In this document: one piece after another, positions 33,367 to 41,535 of the stretch | Layout: each line of letters starts with the position of its first letter | Position numbering within the stretch: position 1 is the first letter of the stretch | Source of the DNA: Paenibacillus wynnii | Lineage (GTDB): Bacteria; Bacillota; Bacilli; Paenibacillales; Paenibacillaceae | Length of the DNA: 63,143 nt | Assembly: GCF_030812855.1 (NCBI RefSeq) | Contig: NZ_JAUSTK010000030.1 | Location: forward strand, 1 to 63,143 | Reading direction: 5' to 3' | Notes under the pieces: generated by a model | The model's database searches: none | Told to the model about the DNA's origin: nothing | What the model saw: the letters and a program-made list of their open reading frames with translations, nothing else | Program-made: the position numbers and the translations under genes

Positions 33367-34863
33367 ATGAGTGCAACATTAACCGTTGTGGGCCTTGGAT
33401 CGGGTAATCCGGACAGGCTGACACTAGGTATAGTCAAAAAGCTGAAGGAGGCCTCCGTCGTTTATGTCCGTACGAAGGAGCATCCGGTAATGGCAGCTCT
33501 TTCGGAGCTTGGAATCGCCTCAGAATCCTTCGATGGATTGTATGAGACGTTGTCCTCTTTTCCGGAGGTATATGAAGCCATTACCTCAAGACTAATCGAG
33601 GAGGCTCGTACGGCAGAGGCTGGAACGCAAATCGTGTATGCTGTTCCGGGACACCCGATGGTCGCGGAATCCGCGGTCTCTTTACTCCGGAAGCGTTGTC
33701 CTTCAGCGGGAATAACCTTACAGGTTCTTGGTGGGGAGAGCTTCCTGGATGAAGCCTTTGTGCGTTTGGGCTTTGACCCGATTGAAGGCTTTCAACTGCT
33801 GGACGCGTCCGGTATTCGTAGATCTCAGCTTCAACCTGAGCTCCACACATTGATTGGTCAAGTTTACGATACCTTTACGGCCTCAGAGACCAAGCTGTGC
33901 CTGATGGAGCTGTATCCGGCGGATTACGAGGTGGTTGTCGGACATGCTCTTGGGGTGGAGAACGAAGAGAGTATCCAGACTGTTCCCTTATATGAACTGG
34001 ATCGTCTGGAGGGTTATGGCAATCTGTCTCTTATTTATATCCCGGCCAACCGTGAGGGGGATATCCGGAAGCGCACCTTCTCCCGTCTGCATGAGATTGT
34101 TGGAATTTTGCGCAGTCCGGAAGGTTGTCCGTGGGATCAGGAGCAGACTCATGAGTCTTTGCGCAAGAACCTGATTGAGGAAACCTATGAGGTACTGGAA
34201 ACAATAGATGAGGATGATCCGGAGCACATGAAGGAGGAGCTGGGCGATCTTCTGCTGCAAATCATGCTTCATTCCCAAATGGAGGAGGAGCTTGGAACCT
34301 TTGATGTCTTCGATGTAATTCAGGGGTTGAACGACAAGCTGATCTTCCGCCATCCGCATGTCTTTGGGGATACCAATGCAGGGAACGCTGAAGAAGCACT
34401 GCAGAACTGGGAGGGCATGAAGGCAGAGGAGAAGCGCCGTAAAGGTGTGAAGCCTGAGACTCAATCTGCTCTGAGCGGTATTCCGCGTGATCTGCCCGCT
34501 CTTATGAAGGCTTATAAACTTCAGAAGAAGGCATCTAAGGTTGGTTTTGACTGGGATAACATTACCGATGTGATTGCCAAGATCCGTGAGGAAATAGATG
34601 AACTGCAGGAAGCAATTGATGCAGGCGCACCGGCTGAGGAGCAAATTTCGGAGTTGGGTGATCTATTATTTGCCGCAACAAATGCTGCAAGGTTCATCGG
34701 AGCCGATCCGGAAGAAGCCTTAACACGCACTAACCGTAAGTTTGTGGAGCGGTTTGAATATATTGAGCAAAGTCTTAAGGTTAAGGGTCGCAGTCTCGAA
34801 GAGAGCAACCTTGAAGAGATGGAGGCCTTGTGGCAGGAAGCTAAGCTTAAGGAACGGGCTTAA
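33367..34863 (+). CDS. mazG: MazG-type NTP pyrophosphohydrolase with methylase-like domain (YabN)
   Basis: The 498-residue protein fuses an N-terminal tetrapyrrole-methylase-like domain (about 1-220, start VVGLGSGNPDRLTLG, AVPGHPMVAE) with a C-terminal MazG domain. The first MazG half shows GCPWDQEQTHESLRKNLIEETYE (first residues GCPWDQEQTHE) and EELGDLLLQ; the second half has EIDELQEA and ELGDLLFAATN. MazG hydrolyses NTPs, cleansing aberrant nucleotides. The methylase part is of unknown substrate. The size and arrangement equal B. subtilis YabN. Confidence 0.94.
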   Translation: MSATLTVVGLGSGNPDRLTLGIVKKLKEASVVYVRTKEHPVMAALSELGIASESFDGLYETLSSFPEVYEAITSRLIEEARTAEAGTQIVYAVPGHPMVAESAVSLLRKRCPSAGITLQVLGGESFLDEAFVRLGFDPIEGFQLLDASGIRRSQLQPELHTLIGQVYDTFTASETKLCLMELYPADYEVVVGHALGVENEESIQTVPLYELDRLEGYGNLSLIYIPANREGDIRKRTFSRLHEIVGILRSPEGCPWDQEQTHESLRKNLIEETYEVLETIDEDDPEHMKEELGDLLLQIMLHSQMEEELGTFDVFDVIQGLNDKLIFRHPHVFGDTNAGNAEEALQNWEGMKAEEKRRKGVKPETQSALSGIPRDLPALMKAYKLQKKASKVGFDWDNITDVIAKIREEIDELQEAIDAGAPAEEQISELGDLLFAATNAARFIGADPEEALTRTNRKFVERFEYIEQSLKVKGRSLEESNLEEMEALWQEAKLKERA

Positions 34864-34906
34864 CACTCACATAAAGAGTGATTTGATCCCTTTCTTGGTG
34901 GAGGTC

Positions 34907-34937
34907 TTGATTTAAAGTTGTATTACAGGTTTATAAT
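34907..34937 (+). promoter_or_regulatory. Possible hup promoter
   Basis: TTGATT (34907-34912) and TATAAT (34932-34937) are separated by 19 bases, somewhat long for sigma-A. The remaining leader up to hup holds two hairpins: GGACA/TGTCC near 34970 and CCCGTTTTTC/GAAAATGACGGG near 35000-35025. Confidence 0.35.
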
Positions 34938-35147
34938 GTAATAGTGCCTAACTCACATCGGGACAATCTCTGTCCAGTGATCAAGAAATACGTAAATTCC
35001 CGTTTTTCTTGTAGAAAATGACGGGTTGTGGCAGGAATATGCATCGGCATCAAGAATATCATAAAGACGAAATGATGATTAGTGGCAGAACTTGGCTGCA
35101 AATCAGCGTTTCATTTATTTTTTGTATCCTGGGAGGAACTTTAAATT

Positions 35148-35420
35148 ATGAACAAGACAGATCTGATCAACAACATTTCCGAGAAAAACGGATTGGCAAA
35201 AAAAGATGTAGAAGCCGTATTGAACGGTTTCCTGGGCGAAATTACCGAAGCTTTGGCGGGCGGAGACAAGGTTCAACTGATCGGTTTTGGTACTTTCGAA
35301 ACACGTAAACGTTCCGGACGTACAGGCCGCAATCCACAAACGGGCACAACCATTGAAATTCCGGAATCTACAGTACCGGCCTTCAAGGCTGGGAACAAGC
35401 TTAAAGAAGCAGTTAACTAA
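35148..35420 (+). CDS. hup: DNA-binding protein HU
   Basis: The 90-residue protein is a typical HU: MNKTDLINNISEKNGL, GFGTFETRKRSGRTGRNPQTG (quoted in part as GFGTFETRKR), the DNA-contacting RNPQTG arm and the end FKAGNKLKEAVN. HU bends and compacts DNA. GGGAGGAAC precedes the ATG. Its stop overlaps the ATG of rqcP, giving a coupled pair. In B. subtilis hbs lies elsewhere, so its presence between mazG and rqcP is a difference of this lineage. Confidence 0.97.
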   Translation: MNKTDLINNISEKNGLAKKDVEAVLNGFLGEITEALAGGDKVQLIGFGTFETRKRSGRTGRNPQTGTTIEIPESTVPAFKAGNKLKEAVN

Positions 35421-35698
35421 TGCGTCTTGATAAATTTTTGAAAGTTTCCCGTTTGATTAAACGCCGTACGGTGGCCAAGGATGTGTCCGAACAAGGCCGG
35501 GTGTTGATTAATGGACGGGAATCCAAGCCGAGCAGTGCGGTAAAGATCGGTGACGAGATTACCGTTCAATTCGGTCAGAAGCTGGTAACGGTCAAAGTGG
35601 AAAAACTGGTTGAAACCACCCGCAAGGATGAAGCAGCCGGCATGTACACACTATTACGGGAAGAGCCGATCGCCAAAAGCACCGGCCTGGACTGGTAA
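35420..35698 (+). CDS. rqcP: S4-domain RNA-binding protein RqcP (YabO)
   Basis: This 92-residue S4-domain protein matches RqcP/Hsp15-like YabO, which assists ribosome-associated quality control by RqcH in stalled large subunits. The S4 motif is MRLDKFLKVSRLIKRRTVAKD, with VNGR-like VLINGRESKPS following. The ATG overlaps the hup stop (TAATG). A terminator follows. Function is taken from the family. Confidence 0.93.
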   Translation: MRLDKFLKVSRLIKRRTVAKDVSEQGRVLINGRESKPSSAVKIGDEITVQFGQKLVTVKVEKLVETTRKDEAAGMYTLLREEPIAKSTGLDW

Positions 35699-35721
35699 GA
35701 GTTGACTGCCAGAGACTAAGA

Positions 35722-35760
35722 GAAGCGTACCTTTACGTCATGTAGAGGTGCGCTTTTTTT
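35722..35760 (+). terminator. rqcP terminator
   Basis: AGCGTACCTTTAC pairs with GTAGAGGTGCGCT around GTCAT, followed by seven T. Confidence 0.88.
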
Positions 35761-35850
35761 ATTTCACTATATCAAATAATTATTCTACTCCTGTGTTCTA
35801 ATGGAACTCCTTCTTGCATAGATTAGGACTAGGGAGGAGGGGTACATGCT

Positions 35851-36135
35851 ATGATCGAACCGACTAAAGTCAACAAGCAGCATGATCTTCATATGCACAG
35901 CCGCAAGCAGTTGGAACTCACCGGGATTCAAAATGTAGAGAGCTTTGATAGTGAGGAGTTTTTGTTGCAGACCGAACTTGGCCATCTTACGATCCGCGGA
36001 ACCCATTTACATATCAAAAACTTAAGTCTGGAGAACGGAATTCTGTCTCTGGAGGGTAACGTTCACTCGTTGGTTTATCTCGATCCCGGTACACAGGGTA
36101 AAAATAAAGGCTTCCTTGGAAAGCTGTTCAAATGA
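35851..36135 (+). CDS. yabP: Sporulation protein YabP
   Basis: The 94-residue product matches YabP, a mother-cell sporulation protein. Family features seen are the HDLHMHSRKQLELTGIQNVESF region and TIRGTHLHIKNL. AGGAGGGG lies about nine bases before the ATG. It overlaps yabQ by four bases and both are followed by divIC, exactly the B. subtilis arrangement. The sequence CATAGATT at 35817-35824 could be a sigma-E -10 but I found no good -35. Confidence 0.92.
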   Translation: MIEPTKVNKQHDLHMHSRKQLELTGIQNVESFDSEEFLLQTELGHLTIRGTHLHIKNLSLENGILSLEGNVHSLVYLDPGTQGKNKGFLGKLFK

Positions 36136-36701
36136 ACCCGGTTGTTCAGTGGGTAACGCTGCTGTATATGCTGCTAGCAGGCGGTGTCATGGGACTGGCT
36201 TATGACAGTTACCGGGTGTTGTCAGTGAAGCTGCATTTTTCCAAAGGGCTAAATGCCGTACTCGATCTGCTTTATTGGATGGCAGCTGCACTTTTTGTAT
36301 TCCGAATGCTGTATGCCGGCAACCAGGGTCAATTGCGGTTCTATGCCTTCCTGGGTTTGTTTCTAGGAGTATGGATCTATTTTTTGATCTTCAGTGTTAC
36401 GGTACGGCGTTTTGTGGTAATGTTAATTCAATCGGTTCAATATGTATGTAGGTTGTTATGGCGGTTAATTGTAATCGTTATCGGACTACCGCTGCTATGG
36501 CTATGGAATCTTTTTTTAGGAATTCTTCGACTGCTGGGCCGGGTGCTTCTGGCTGTATTCAAAATACTGCGGTGGCTGACTAAGCCATTATGGGTTATGC
36601 CTGCAAGATGGATTTCTGCATGGGTGATCTGGCTGAAAGCAAGATCTTGGGTTGTGAAAGGCTCTCAATGGTTAACCAAAATATGGAGACGCCGATCTTG
36701 A
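36132..36701 (+). CDS. yabQ: Spore cortex biosynthesis protein YabQ
   Basis: YabQ is a membrane protein of the outer forespore membrane needed for cortex formation. The 189-residue product has hydrophobic segments at about 7-28, 38-60, 66-90 and 108-150, with the MGLAYDSYRVL motif near the start and a basic C-terminal tail. It is translationally coupled to yabP (ATGA overlap). It is longer at the C terminus than some relatives, with repeated Trp-rich helices. Confidence 0.9.
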   Translation: MNPVVQWVTLLYMLLAGGVMGLAYDSYRVLSVKLHFSKGLNAVLDLLYWMAAALFVFRMLYAGNQGQLRFYAFLGLFLGVWIYFLIFSVTVRRFVVMLIQSVQYVCRLLWRLIVIVIGLPLLWLWNLFLGILRLLGRVLLAVFKILRWLTKPLWVMPARWISAWVIWLKARSWVVKGSQWLTKIWRRRS

Positions 36702-36716
36702 AGTGGAGGGGCTAAG

Positions 36717-37049
36717 ATGAGCAGATTCTCTGCCGAAGAGAAAAGTAATTACACTAAGTCTTCAGCCGCTGGAACCAAGAGGCGGAAGTTCATATGGATT
36801 CTTTTTGTAGCTGTGTTCTTGGGCTGGGCAGGATTTACTTTCTTTGCTCAGAGTATGCTTATTGCGGACAAAAAGGACGAGCTGGCAAAAAAGCAGGAGA
36901 CTAATGAGAATGTTTCCAAATCCTTGCTGCAGCTGAAATACGAAGTATCGAGGTTGAATGATAACGAGTATATAGGCCAGTTAGCGCGTAAATGGTATAA
37001 TATCTATCCTAAAGGCGAAACACCAATTCGAACGGAACAAACAGAGTAA
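36717..37049 (+). CDS. divIC: Cell division protein DivIC
   Basis: DivIC forms a division complex with FtsL and DivIB. The 110-residue protein has a basic cytoplasmic start, one membrane segment (about 26-47) and an extracellular coiled coil (about 50-80), the plan of FtsB/DivIC. GTGGAGGGG lies ahead of the ATG. The C-terminal ARKWYNIYPKGE resembles the YY-(F/Y)-(F/Y)-containing motif of the family. Confidence 0.92.
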   Translation: MSRFSAEEKSNYTKSSAAGTKRRKFIWILFVAVFLGWAGFTFFAQSMLIADKKDELAKKQETNENVSKSLLQLKYEVSRLNDNEYIGQLARKWYNIYPKGETPIRTEQTE

Positions 37050-37174
37050 ATAAGGGGCTAAAAGAGGTACCAGTCTGTTGCCTTGCTTTGCTCTTTACTG
37101 TATAATCAAATCACCGCAGACTGTATGACCATAATATTCGTCTGTATATTTTTAAGGGAGGATCATTTTATTCT

Positions 37175-37699
37175 ATGGCAATTGAAGTGGGCACCAAGTT
37201 AGAAGGCAAAGTGACAGGCATCACGCATTTCGGAGCATTTGTGGATCTGTCAGGAGGTGTCACAGGACTCGTTCACATCTCGGAAATCGCCGATAATTAC
37301 GTTAAGGATGTTAATGATCATCTGAAGATTAGTGATGTCGTAACAGTCAAGGTGATCAACGTTGACAAGGACGGTAAGATCGGACTTTCCATTAAGCAGG
37401 CTGTTGATAAGCCCGCATCAGAAGTTCGTCCCCCTAGAGCTCCAAGACCAGATCGTCCAAGCGGTGGAGACCGTTTTGGTGGCGGCGGTGGCGGTGGTCG
37501 TGAAGGTGGCGGCGGCAGCAGCGGTGGCGGCGGTGGATTTAATCGTGAACGGGGAGGGCGTCCATTTAAGCCTGCAGCCGGTAAACCTTCATTCGAGGAT
37601 AAAATGTCACGCTTCCTGAAAGACAGTGAAGAACGGATATCTTCGATCAAGAAGAACACGGAAGGTAAGCGTGGAGGCCGTGGCGCCAAACGCGTATAA
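37175..37699 (+). CDS. yabR: S1-domain RNA-binding protein YabR with Gly-rich tail
   Basis: The first 75 residues form an S1 RNA-binding domain (GTKLEGKVTGITHFGAFVDL, GLVHISEIA, GKIGLSIKQA). The middle (about 95-130) is rich in Gly, Arg and Ser with runs of six or more glycines. The end (about 140-174) is a basic helical segment. The total of 174 residues exceeds B. subtilis YabR (about 130), and the extra length is mainly the Gly-rich linker. Such tails suit RNA binding or condensate formation, which is inference. GGGAGG precedes the ATG. Confidence 0.92.
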   Translation: MAIEVGTKLEGKVTGITHFGAFVDLSGGVTGLVHISEIADNYVKDVNDHLKISDVVTVKVINVDKDGKIGLSIKQAVDKPASEVRPPRAPRPDRPSGGDRFGGGGGGGREGGGGSSGGGGGFNRERGGRPFKPAAGKPSFEDKMSRFLKDSEERISSIKKNTEGKRGGRGAKRV

Positions 37700-37721
37700 A
37701 ACTTAATCTAGCACATCATAA

Positions 37722-37758
37722 ATAACCGCTGGGGCTTTTGGCCTCATGCGGTTTTTTT
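37722..37758 (+). terminator. yabR terminator
   Basis: AACCGC/GCGGTT encloses GGGGC/GCCTC and is followed by seven T. Confidence 0.88.
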
Positions 37759-37792
37759 GTCTATTCATATTTTTTGTCTATTCATATTTTTT
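37759..37792 (+). repeat. 17-bp perfect tandem duplication
   Basis: GTCTATTCATATTTTTT is present twice back to back (37759-37775 and 37776-37792), directly behind the yabR terminator. It looks like recent slippage. Confidence 0.85.
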
Positions 37793-37941
37793 TGCCGACA
37801 GCATCCTGTGTATTCTCACATAACATTGGAGCAATCGCTGACGAATGGGTACGTTGTGTGCAGTCATTCATGAACGGTTCATTGCTCTCGAAGTCCTTCA
37901 ACTAACTGCCCCGCAAGGGATCAGTTGCCTTTCCCGAGACT

Positions 37942-38026
37942 TGTCGGCGCAGGCTTTTTTGTCGGAAATTTATTCCTGATTCCCCTCCTGTTTTGACAAA
38001 CTTTAGCAAACCGACCGCTATATAAT
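37942..38026 (+). promoter_or_regulatory. Spo0A-type promoter of spoIIE
   Basis: TTGACA (37993-37998) and TATAAT (38021-38026) are 22 bases apart, too wide for simple sigma-A use but characteristic of Spo0A-activated promoters such as spoIIG. Near-0A boxes TGTCGGC (37942), TGTCGGA (37960) and, on the minus strand, TGTCAAA (37998-37992) lie around the -35. Confidence 0.8.
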
Positions 38027-38063
38027 GGGAAACATAAATTCCAAACGGGTGGTGCTTAAGGGA

Positions 38064-40571
38064 ATGAATAAAAGCAATGTGGTTAATTTGCCGGAGTGGA
38101 CAAGAGTAGCGAGCAGGGATGAAGAAGTGAAAAAAACCTTTGGGGAGCGTATTAAAGGCTGGAGCCAAAGACAGCACATGCTTCAGATTATCGCCTCAAA
38201 GAAATGGATGCTGCTGCTTACTGTTATGGGTTTCTTGCTTGGCCGAGCGATGATATTGGACGAGCTGTCGCCGTTCGCTGCAGCCTATTTTGCCGTCATT
38301 GTCTTTATGCGCAGAGACTCAGTATTGCCGGTGGCCGTTGCCATTATTGCAGGAAGCCTTTTTACTCCGTTCCCTGGAGGGTTGGTTATTGCAGCTGAAC
38401 TTATCATTTTTATTCTGCTCTATAAAGGGCTGGAGAGCTTCCAACGGATAGATCTCTCTTACGCACCGATGATGGTATTTGTGGCTTCGTTTATGGTAGG
38501 TCTGTTCCAGACGGTAATCGGCCCTTCTCTATCGTGGTATCCTCTCCTGATGATGACGCTGGATTCTTTGCTTGGCTTTGTCCTTACTCTTGTATTTTTA
38601 CAGGCGCTTCCGCTGCTTACGTATCGGCAGAAGAGCCGGGTGCTGCGAAATGAGGAGATTCTTTGCTTAATTATTCTACTTGCATCTGTTATGACCGGAC
38701 TTGTGGGCTGGACGGTGAACGGCCTTTCACTGGAACATATATTATCCCGCTATCTGATCCTGCTGTTTGCCATGGCTGGTGGTGCTCCGCTGGGAGCCTC
38801 TGTTGGTGTGGTAACCGGACTCATCCTAAGTTTGGCTGATATAGGCGCGATTTATCAAATGAGTCTCCTGGCCTTCTCAGGGATGCTGGCGGGTATGATG
38901 CAAGGGGGGCGGAAAGGTGCGGTATCTATAGGGATGCTGCTGGGGTCAACCATTCTATCCGTGTATTTCACCGGACCTAGCGATATGATGGCCTCAACGT
39001 GGGAGACCTGCGTCGCAGTAGTGCTGTTTTTGCTGACTCCACGGGTTCTCATTTCTACCATTGCTAAATATGTCCCCGGTACGGTTGACCATAGCCGCTC
39101 CCAGCATGAATATGCAAGGCGGGTTAGGGATCTGACCGCGGAGCGTGTTACACAGTTTTCTCAGGTGTTCAAGCAGTTGTCGAGCAGCTTCGGCCAGATC
39201 CCTCGTGCCGGAGAGGCGGGTAAATCGGACCGGGAGATGGAGCATTTCATGAATGCGGTCACCGAAGAAGCTTGCACGGGCTGTATTCGGCGCTCTCATT
39301 GCTGGGATTCAAAGTTCTATCAGACCTATAGATATATGACGGATATGATGACCACTGTAGAGGAGTGCCCGGATATAACGGCAACCAATCTTCCGCCGGA
39401 GTGGAGCCGGATTTGCGGCAAGACGGGGGAGGTGCTTGATGTGATGAAGAGTCAATATGGTCTATATCAACATGATATGCGATGGAAAAGACAAATATAC
39501 GACAGCCGCCAATTTGTGGCAGAACAACTGTCCGGAGTATCACAGGTCATGGAGGATCTGGCCCGGGAGATCAAGCGCGAAGGTCAGGCCATGTATCGTC
39601 AGGAAGGCCAAATTCGCGAAGCTTTGGAGAAGCTGGGACTTTCCATCCATAGCATAGACATTATAAGTCTGGACCCCGGGCATGTGGAAATTGAAGTGAT
39701 GCATGCTTATACAAGGGGCTTTGATGAATGCCGAAAAATGATTGCCCCGCTCCTGTCTGATATTTTGGAGGAGAATATTGCCGTAACGAGTGAAGTCTCC
39801 GTCCATCCCCGCGAAGGGCTGTCCATGGTCATCTTCGGGTCTGCTAAGGCTTACGAAGTTAGTACAGGAGTGGCGAGTGCAGCCAAAGGGGGGGACATGC
39901 TGTCAGGAGACAGCTTCAGCACAGTGGAGCTTGGTAATGGTACATTCGCTGTCTCTATTAGCGACGGGATGGGCAACGGGGAAAGAGCACGCATGGAGAG
40001 CAGTGCAGCACTCGGGATGCTGGAAAAGCTGCTGCAGTCGGGTATGGATGAGAAGCTGGCAGTGAAATCAGTGAATTCGATTCTGCTGCTTCGCTCACCG
40101 GAGGAATTTTATGCAACCGTAGACATGGCGCTGATCGATCAGTATTCCGCCCAGACTACATTCATGAAGATTGCTTCGGCTCCAAGCTTTATCAGACGTG
40201 GCAGTGAAGTCATCCCTGTATCGGCGAGCAATCTGCCTATCGGCATCATTCAGGACATAGAGGTTGATCTAGTGAGTATGCAGCTGCGTCCGGGTGATAT
40301 TTTGATCATGATGACCGATGGTATATATGATGCGCCCGGTTATGCCGTTAATAAAGAAATATGGATGAAAAGATTAATCCAGGAGCTTGAAGGAAACGAT
40401 CCTCAGGAAATGGCGGACAGCCTGCTTGAAAAAGTTATTCGATATCAGGGTAACGATATTCATGATGATATGACCATAGTTGTTAGCCGGTTGGATCACT
40501 TCCGTCCGGAATGGTCTAACCTGCATGTGCCGGGTCTTTCACGGATGGAGCGCCCCCGCACAGTCAGTTGA
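38064..40571 (+). CDS. spoIIE: Stage II sporulation protein E phosphatase
   Basis: SpoIIE sits at the sporulation septum and dephosphorylates SpoIIAA, releasing sigma-F in the forespore. The protein of about 835 residues has ten or so membrane segments (about 50-330), a central FtsZ-interacting and oligomerisation region, and a C-terminal PP2C domain with SDGMGNGERARMESS and MMTDGIYDAPG. The frame is open from ATG 38025, but that codon lies inside the predicted -10 box, so ATG 38064, about nine bases after GGGTGGTG, is taken. The N terminus is only moderately conserved in the family. Confidence 0.94.
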   Translation: MNKSNVVNLPEWTRVASRDEEVKKTFGERIKGWSQRQHMLQIIASKKWMLLLTVMGFLLGRAMILDELSPFAAAYFAVIVFMRRDSVLPVAVAIIAGSLFTPFPGGLVIAAELIIFILLYKGLESFQRIDLSYAPMMVFVASFMVGLFQTVIGPSLSWYPLLMMTLDSLLGFVLTLVFLQALPLLTYRQKSRVLRNEEILCLIILLASVMTGLVGWTVNGLSLEHILSRYLILLFAMAGGAPLGASVGVVTGLILSLADIGAIYQMSLLAFSGMLAGMMQGGRKGAVSIGMLLGSTILSVYFTGPSDMMASTWETCVAVVLFLLTPRVLISTIAKYVPGTVDHSRSQHEYARRVRDLTAERVTQFSQVFKQLSSSFGQIPRAGEAGKSDREMEHFMNAVTEEACTGCIRRSHCWDSKFYQTYRYMTDMMTTVEECPDITATNLPPEWSRICGKTGEVLDVMKSQYGLYQHDMRWKRQIYDSRQFVAEQLSGVSQVMEDLAREIKREGQAMYRQEGQIREALEKLGLSIHSIDIISLDPGHVEIEVMHAYTRGFDECRKMIAPLLSDILEENIAVTSEVSVHPREGLSMVIFGSAKAYEVSTGVASAAKGGDMLSGDSFSTVELGNGTFAVSISDGMGNGERARMESSAALGMLEKLLQSGMDEKLAVKSVNSILLLRSPEEFYATVDMALIDQYSAQTTFMKIASAPSFIRRGSEVIPVSASNLPIGIIQDIEVDLVSMQLRPGDILIMMTDGIYDAPGYAVNKEIWMKRLIQELEGNDPQEMADSLLEKVIRYQGNDIHDDMTIVVSRLDHFRPEWSNLHVPGLSRMERPRTVS

Positions 40572-40588
40572 ATAGAGTAACGAAGAGA

Positions 40589-40659
40589 AATACTGGAACT
40601 TTAGAAGCGCAAGCGTTCGCCTTTGTTCTGGGGACAACAGCGATCGAAAGTCCAGTATT
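40589..40659. repeat. Palindromic element after spoIIE
   Basis: AATACTGGA (40589-40597) and TCCAGTATT (40651-40659) enclose further paired segments (CTTT/AAAG, TTGT/ACAA, GCG/CGC). This gives a branched hairpin of 71 bases. It is not followed by T and looks like a small repetitive element rather than a terminator. Confidence 0.55.
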
Positions 40660-40717
40660 TATCGCAGTGGCGGTTATTCACGGTTCTATAAATCTTTTAT
40701 ACTCCCGCCAAGCGGCG

Positions 40718-40763
40718 TTTGAAATCTCTCATTTCTGGAAATGATAGAGACTAAGATTTCAAA
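40718..40763. repeat. 10-bp inverted repeat upstream of yabS
   Basis: TTTGAAATCT (40718-40727) and AGATTTCAAA (40754-40763) enclose CATTTC/GAAATG. It lies about 25 bases before yabS and might act as an operator or a leader hairpin. Confidence 0.5.
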
Positions 40764-40788
40764 ACGAGCCCAGGGGAGTGGATAACGG

Positions 40789-41535
40789 ATGAAACAAATC
40801 TTGCTTATTACTGACGGATGTTCCAATGTCGGCGAGAGTCCGGTGATGGCGGCTGCACATGCCTTGCAGGAGGGAATCACAGTCAATGTAGTTGGCGTGG
40901 TTGATTACGGTACCATCGGCGAGCTCGGAAGCCGGGAAATCGCAGATATCGCTAAGGCTGGGGGCGGACTTAGTCGTATTGTTGGCACACCGCAGCTAGC
41001 TCAAACCATGCAGATGATGACACGCAAGACGGTGGTTCAGACGATCCAGCAAGCGGTTAATAAAGAGGTGAAAAAAATACTGGGTGAAGGAACCCTGGGG
41101 GATTTACACCCGATCCAGCGTTCCAAGGTGGTTACTGTAGTAGATGAGCTTACAGAAACTTCAGACCTGCGGATTGCACTGCTTATTGACGCGAGTGCAA
41201 GCATGAAGCCAAAGCTGGGTGCTGTAGAAGACGCTATTCGCGATCTGGCGCTGAGTCTTGAAGCACGGGAAGGAACCAGTGAGATTGCTGTGTTCCATTT
41301 CCCTGGACGCAGCAGCGAAGAGGACGCTGTGCTTGATGCCGATTGGACTTCTGATCTATCCGGTATCCGCTCGCTGTTCTCCCGTTTACGGATGAGGGGG
41401 GCAACACCGACAGGACCGGCTATTTTCAAGGTGCTTGAACACTATCGTTATGATACACTGAATGAACATCAAGGCCGCTATCTGGTGGAAGGCCAGGGCG
41501 AAAGAGAAGGGATGCTTGGTGGGTATGTCGTCTAA
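40789..41535 (+). CDS. yabS: von Willebrand factor A-domain protein YabS
   Basis: The 248-residue protein contains von Willebrand A features: LLITDGCSNVGESP near the start and a MIDAS-like DASASMKPK (about 138-146) with GATPTGPAIF later. It resembles B. subtilis YabS, a sporulation-associated protein of uncertain role, next to yabT and spoIIE. GGGGAGTGG precedes the ATG. Its end overlaps the start of the kinase gene yabT by 11 bases. Confidence 0.88.
   Translation: MKQILLITDGCSNVGESPVMAAAHALQEGITVNVVGVVDYGTIGELGSREIADIAKAGGGLSRIVGTPQLAQTMQMMTRKTVVQTIQQAVNKEVKKILGEGTLGDLHPIQRSKVVTVVDELTETSDLRIALLIDASASMKPKLGAVEDAIRDLALSLEAREGTSEIAVFHFPGRSSEEDAVLDADWTSDLSGIRSLFSRLRMRGATPTGPAIFKVLEHYRYDTLNEHQGRYLVEGQGEREGMLGGYVV

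Larger units (their letters stand above)
37700..38063 (+). other. yabR-spoIIE intergenic region
   Basis: The gap of about 360 bases holds the yabR terminator, the 17-bp tandem repeat, an inverted repeat GAGCAAT/ATTGCTC (about 37830 and 37883), a second hairpin with T run (GCCT/AGGC around CCGA/TCGG, about 37927-37960), and the spoIIE promoter. I see no tRNA. Confidence 0.7.

Noticed and set aside
35796..35824. Sigma-E promoter for yabP
   Set aside because: CATAGATT is near the -10 consensus but no acceptable -35 lies 14-15 bases upstream.
37318..37689. Leftward Pro/Arg-rich frame opposite yabR
   Set aside because: It is the mirror of the glycine-rich coding repeat and has no ribosome-binding site; a composition artefact.
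37800..37990. tRNA genes between yabR and spoIIE
   Set aside because: No cloverleaf, T-loop GTTCRANNC or 3' acceptor match found.
38025..38063. ATG at 38025 as spoIIE start
   Set aside because: It overlaps the predicted -10 TATAAT at 38021-38026, so it would lie upstream of the transcript start.
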